Source: a virus
IMG/VR virus record: IMGVR_UViG_3300025789_000038
Coordinates: 1-62,743 of that record
DNA: 62,743 nucleotides
Strand: one strand, 5' to 3'
Below the pieces are notes generated by a model that was not told the DNA's origin, did no database searches, and saw only the letters and a list, made by a program, of their open reading frames with translations. The position numbers and the translations under genes were made by a program. Each line of letters starts with the position of its first letter. The stretch's first letter is position 1. Below are positions 59,789-62,743 of the stretch, in pieces.

Positions 59789-62047
59789 ATGAAGAAACTA
59801 ATATTTATAATAATTTTATTTATAGGCTTTTTATGTAAAGGTCAAGTTGTATATAATGGTCTAGGAGGATATGTCCCCAATGGTAACTATGCAGGGTATT
59901 ATGCTACATATATGCAAGGTGCAACTAAAGTGTACTATAACCAAACTGCAATGTTTAATGATTCTGTAAAGGCTTATTTACGAGATACATTGACATATAT
60001 GGCTTATACCAAAGCAGATAGTTCTTATTGGATTTTAAGTGGTGGGATTGCAAATAGTAACTTTAAAAAAATATCCCAATTTAGCAGCGTGCCACCAACT
60101 GCAACAATTAAAGGGGTGGGTAGTATAGGTAATATAGCGTACTTTAATGGGACAACACAATTAGGCTCTACAAACAATCTTTCAATAGATACCCCTAGTG
60201 CGACGACATATTATTACATAGGTAAAACAACCAAAAACAATTATATCCCACTAAGCACAGACCCTTCTAATCCTAGTGTCGGAATATCGGTTTATTCAAA
60301 GACTAATAATGGCTTTACAGAACCCTACTACATAGATAGTCTTGGCAATTCAAGTAGGTTAAGTACAGTAGGTGGAAGTAGTAAAAATACGGGGACGGGG
60401 ATTTCCCCACTAACGCCCGTTTGCCTTGATTCAACATCTAGCATAGCAAAAGCAAAAGGTAGTAACCCTAGATACCCCCCTTTTGCAATATCTTTAGATT
60501 CAATACCTAATAATGGATATGGAAGAATAGTTTATAACGGGGGGATAGTAACGGGGCTTAATTTAAGCATATACAATGCAGGACAAAACGTTTATCTAGG
60601 CGATAACGGGGGAATATCACCAAATCCCTCTACATTATACCCTGCAATAAAATTAGGGGTAGTTACTTCTAATACTTTAGGTTCAATGCTAGTAGCAATA
60701 GGTAACGTTCCTAAAGATAGTTTAAACACACAAACTTACGTTCCTTACACAGGGGCTGTCTCTAATGTCAATCTCGGCACGAATAATTTGACAGCAAATA
60801 ATTTAACTACTACCGCTGTCGTATCCTCAATACTTAAAACAAACAGTTCTGGTACATTAGTAGCGGCAACGGCAGGTGCATCAAACGACTATTTAGCAGG
60901 AAGTAGCCTATCTGCAACTCGCAACGTTTCAACAGGGTCGATATTCACTTACAACAGTTCAACGGGGGCTTATAATTTGGATACGACTAAATTGAATAAT
61001 AGTGTAAGTTCATTTTTGAGTGGTTCTATTTTATTTGCTCAAAATGGGAATATACAACAGGATAAAATAAATTTTTTTTATGATTCTACTAACTCAAGGT
61101 TGGGAATAGGTCATATTTATTCAAACTATACTAATCTTATTCCATTTATGACTACTAACACTGCACCAAGCCCGTTTGTAGCTAGTGCAACTAATTTATC
61201 CAGTACAAGTGCATATCAAGCATTTCAAGGTACTCTTTCTTCTGCTCACCTTTCATATCCTGCATATCTTACTATATATATGGGTGGTAGTCAACCTATA
61301 TCTGCTTATTCTTATACACCAGCAAGCTCTTGTAATACGTGTGCTCAATCTACATGGTCATTCCAAGGGTCGAATGATGGCACTACTTGGAATGTGCTTG
61401 ATACTCAAACTAATCAAACTAATCAAACGGCTGGTGTATCTTATATATATAATTTGTCCTCAGTGGCAACCTATTCGTATTATCGTTGGTATGTAACGAA
61501 TACCGTTTCTCATGGCGGACAGGCACAAATGGCGGGAATGTCATTGTATTACAATTCTGTTATTCATATTGCCCCTTTAGCAAAGTTGCATATAAATACG
61601 TCTGTTGCCACAGAAAAAGGGCAGATAATACAAGGCGTTGCTTCACAATCAGCCAACCTTCAAGAATGGCAGAATAGCGCAGGTTCTGTATTAGCTAATA
61701 TTGATGCAAGTGGCAATATTAGTAATACAGGGACAATAACTTCAACAGCAGCAATCACGGGGGCATCGTTTAATGCAACTGCAACAAAAACAACCGTCTC
61801 CGCCTCAACAAGCGGCACAGTAGTATTTAGTCAGCCATTTGCAGGAAGTAGCTACAAGAAAGTAATTATCTACTGTAATGCTGCATTGGGTACGGCTTCT
61901 TACACTTATCCGACAGCATTCACAAATACACCAACGGTAGTATCTACCAATGGATTAGCAACAAGTTTAGTCACAAGTATAAGCACCACAGCGGTGACAG
62001 TGACGGGGAGTTCGAGTAGCGGTTTTTTAATCATAGAAGGCTATTAA
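59789..62047 (+). CDS. Large exported fibre with discoidin-like domain
   Basis: A 752-residue protein with signal peptide ([18 protein letters not shown]). It has repeats with [19 protein letters not shown], a motif common in phage tail fibres. Residues about 454-590 resemble an F5/8 type C (discoidin) carbohydrate-binding domain ([36 protein letters not shown]). A short C-terminal domain follows, with [17 protein letters not shown] and a beta end (GFLIIEGY). The coding strand for the discoidin part is T- and C-richer than the rest, which hints at separate acquisition. Probably a receptor-binding protein. Confidence 0.65.
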   Translation: MKKLIFIIILFIGFLCKGQVVYNGLGGYVPNGNYAGYYATYMQGATKVYYNQTAMFNDSVKAYLRDTLTYMAYTKADSSYWILSGGIANSNFKKISQFSSVPPTATIKGVGSIGNIAYFNGTTQLGSTNNLSIDTPSATTYYYIGKTTKNNYIPLSTDPSNPSVGISVYSKTNNGFTEPYYIDSLGNSSRLSTVGGSSKNTGTGISPLTPVCLDSTSSIAKAKGSNPRYPPFAISLDSIPNNGYGRIVYNGGIVTGLNLSIYNAGQNVYLGDNGGISPNPSTLYPAIKLGVVTSNTLGSMLVAIGNVPKDSLNTQTYVPYTGAVSNVNLGTNNLTANNLTTTAVVSSILKTNSSGTLVAATAGASNDYLAGSSLSATRNVSTGSIFTYNSSTGAYNLDTTKLNNSVSSFLSGSILFAQNGNIQQDKINFFYDSTNSRLGIGHIYSNYTNLIPFMTTNTAPSPFVASATNLSSTSAYQAFQGTLSSAHLSYPAYLTIYMGGSQPISAYSYTPASSCNTCAQSTWSFQGSNDGTTWNVLDTQTNQTNQTAGVSYIYNLSSVATYSYYRWYVTNTVSHGGQAQMAGMSLYYNSVIHIAPLAKLHINTSVATEKGQIIQGVASQSANLQEWQNSAGSVLANIDASGNISNTGTITSTAAITGASFNATATKTTVSASTSGTVVFSQPFAGSSYKKVIIYCNAALGTASYTYPTAFTNTPTVVSTNGLATSLVTSISTTAVTVTGSSSSGFLIIEGY

Positions 62048-62056
62048 AATAATATT

Positions 62057-62434
62057 ATGAAAAAGTTATTTATTGCAATCAGTTTATTTTTAGTTATTGG
62101 CGCAAAAGCGCAATTGGTACCCGTAGTGGATACGAGTTTTCACCCACATATAGACACCACTATTACGGGCATTACAGCGTGTCAGATAGTGCCTATCAAA
62201 GCATCGTTAAGCAATGATACTGCTACATTGGTAAGCATTTCAGTAATCAGTGACAATCTATCTAATTTGGCGAATATCAACTTCTCTTTTTTGAAGTCCG
62301 AACTTACCCCAATGAAAACAATCACTTTCACAGTACAAGGTCAAAACTATATAGATTGGAACAACAACGAGTATCTATTCAAGTTGGTAGCGACTTATCT
62401 CTCCCGTAGCGGCATTCAATTAACATTCAAATAA
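62057..62434 (+). CDS. Small exported protein
   Basis: A 125-residue protein with signal peptide KKLFIAISLFLVIGAKAQ. The mature part is a small beta domain (ACQIVPIKASLSNDTATLVSISVISD, MKTITFTVQGQNYIDW). It is the fourth of the run of exported proteins and may be a chaperone or cap for the fibre, or a periplasmic factor. Confidence 0.6.
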   Translation: MKKLFIAISLFLVIGAKAQLVPVVDTSFHPHIDTTITGITACQIVPIKASLSNDTATLVSISVISDNLSNLANINFSFLKSELTPMKTITFTVQGQNYIDWNNNEYLFKLVATYLSRSGIQLTFK

Positions 62435-62453
62435 TAAAATCACAGATTAGACT

Positions 62454-62645
62454 ATGTTACACCACATTAAACAGACAGCAGACGGATTTGCAACACTAAT
62501 AGGGGGATTAGGTTTTTTTGCAGTATCGGCAAATGTAGCCGATTGGACTATGAAAATTATCTCATTTGTATTAGGGTGTGTTGTATCCGTTTTTGCCATA
62601 ATTTACTACTACCAAGCTATCCGTAAAGACGCTAGTAAAAAATAA
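62454..62645 (+). CDS. Holin candidate
   Basis: A 63-residue protein with two membrane helices (residues 11-26 and 33-53), a short turn at DWTMK and a basic tail (RKDASKK). Size, topology and location at the end of the late region fit a small holin that opens the inner membrane for lysis. No endolysin was recognised in the window. Other small membrane roles cannot be ruled out. Confidence 0.6.
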   Translation: MLHHIKQTADGFATLIGGLGFFAVSANVADWTMKIISFVLGCVVSVFAIIYYYQAIRKDASKK

Positions 62646-62743
62646 TGTGTATAATTAAACTTATTTATGTAGTTTTGTCTATGTATATAGGTTATTTAGT
62701 AATAGAAAATAAAAAACAAATGAGCAAATTATTCAGCGTTGGA
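62645..62743 (+). CDS. Partial gene at right edge
   Basis: An open frame whose ATG overlaps the holin stop (TAATG). It reads one hydrophobic stretch (IIKLIYVVLSMYIGYLVI) and then KKQMSKLFSVG to the window end without a stop. A second in-frame ATG at 62720 could be the real start of the next gene. It may be a membrane-anchored lysis protein, but only 33 codons are visible. Confidence 0.45.
   Translation, partial: MCIIKLIYVVLSMYIGYLVIENKKQMSKLFSVG

Noticed and set aside
60770-62040. Diversity-generating retroelement variable region in the fibre gene
   Set aside because: No reverse transcriptase gene or template repeat was found in the window.
1-62743. tRNA genes or CRISPR arrays
   Set aside because: Intergenic gaps are too short or lack cloverleaf features; no spaced repeat array was seen.
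62645-62743. Circular closure of the window into a complete genome
   Set aside because: Joining the ends would stop the last frame at once (GGA then TAA), giving only a 33-residue product. This does not prove or exclude circularity.

Overview
The window is most of the genome of a tailed bacteriophage whose host is probably a member of the Bacteroidota. The evidence for the host is the low GC content, A-rich start-codon leaders in place of Shine-Dalgarno sequences, several promoters of the form TTTG-N19/20-TAnnTTTG (the -33/-7 pattern of Bacteroidota sigma factor), and exported proteins whose signal peptides end in the SQ, GQ or AQ typical of that phylum. No integrase, tape-measure or sheath gene was recognised. 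A portal, three successive internal virion proteins (one of 3050 residues) and a stabilisation-type protein suggest a short-tailed, podovirus-like particle. Its organisation loosely recalls crAss-like phages, but no virion RNA polymerase motif was seen. The last gene runs off the right edge, so completeness cannot be judged.

Layout. Positions 37-1095 (+) hold a zinc-ribbon protein and a RusA resolvase, closed by a terminator. Positions 1147-2889 (-) hold a YqaJ-type exonuclease and a Rad52-like annealing protein. Positions 2890-3993 are a 1.1 kb non-coding region with a sharp reversal of strand composition and outward promoters, which may be the replication origin or early control region. Positions 3994-5648 (+) hold small early genes and a GIY-YIG endonuclease. 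Positions 5691-11174 (-) are the replication operon: SSB, primase-helicase, replication-initiator-like protein, HNH nuclease and a small HTH regulator. A palindromic operator candidate (11218-11253) separates it from the rightward genes at 11314-12794 (NinG-like protein and small genes). A glycan cassette follows (12805-15637): an O-methyltransferase, a fucosyltransferase fused to a second glycosyltransferase, and a family-25 glycosyltransferase.

The rightward late region starts at 15878. It carries GroES (16702) and a full GroEL (17352), neck-type genes and internal virion genes (19760-33565), an HNH element that interrupts a small phage gene (34010-35071), a PurD-like ATP-grasp enzyme, terminase (36338-39321), a stabilisation-type protein, portal (44661), scaffold (48010), major capsid protein (49156), capsid or neck accessory genes, and a run of fibre-like genes carrying Sec signal peptides (57528-62434). 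A holin candidate lies at 62454. Two leftward islands interrupt the late region: a second GroES-like protein (43828-44601), and a ribbon-helix-helix regulator plus partner (47154-47924) with its own promoter.

The most distinctive features are the complete phage chaperonin pair plus a possible second co-chaperonin, the ATP-grasp enzyme beside the terminase, the tandem secreted fibre-like proteins, and the HNH insertion whose removal restores an interrupted gene exactly in frame.
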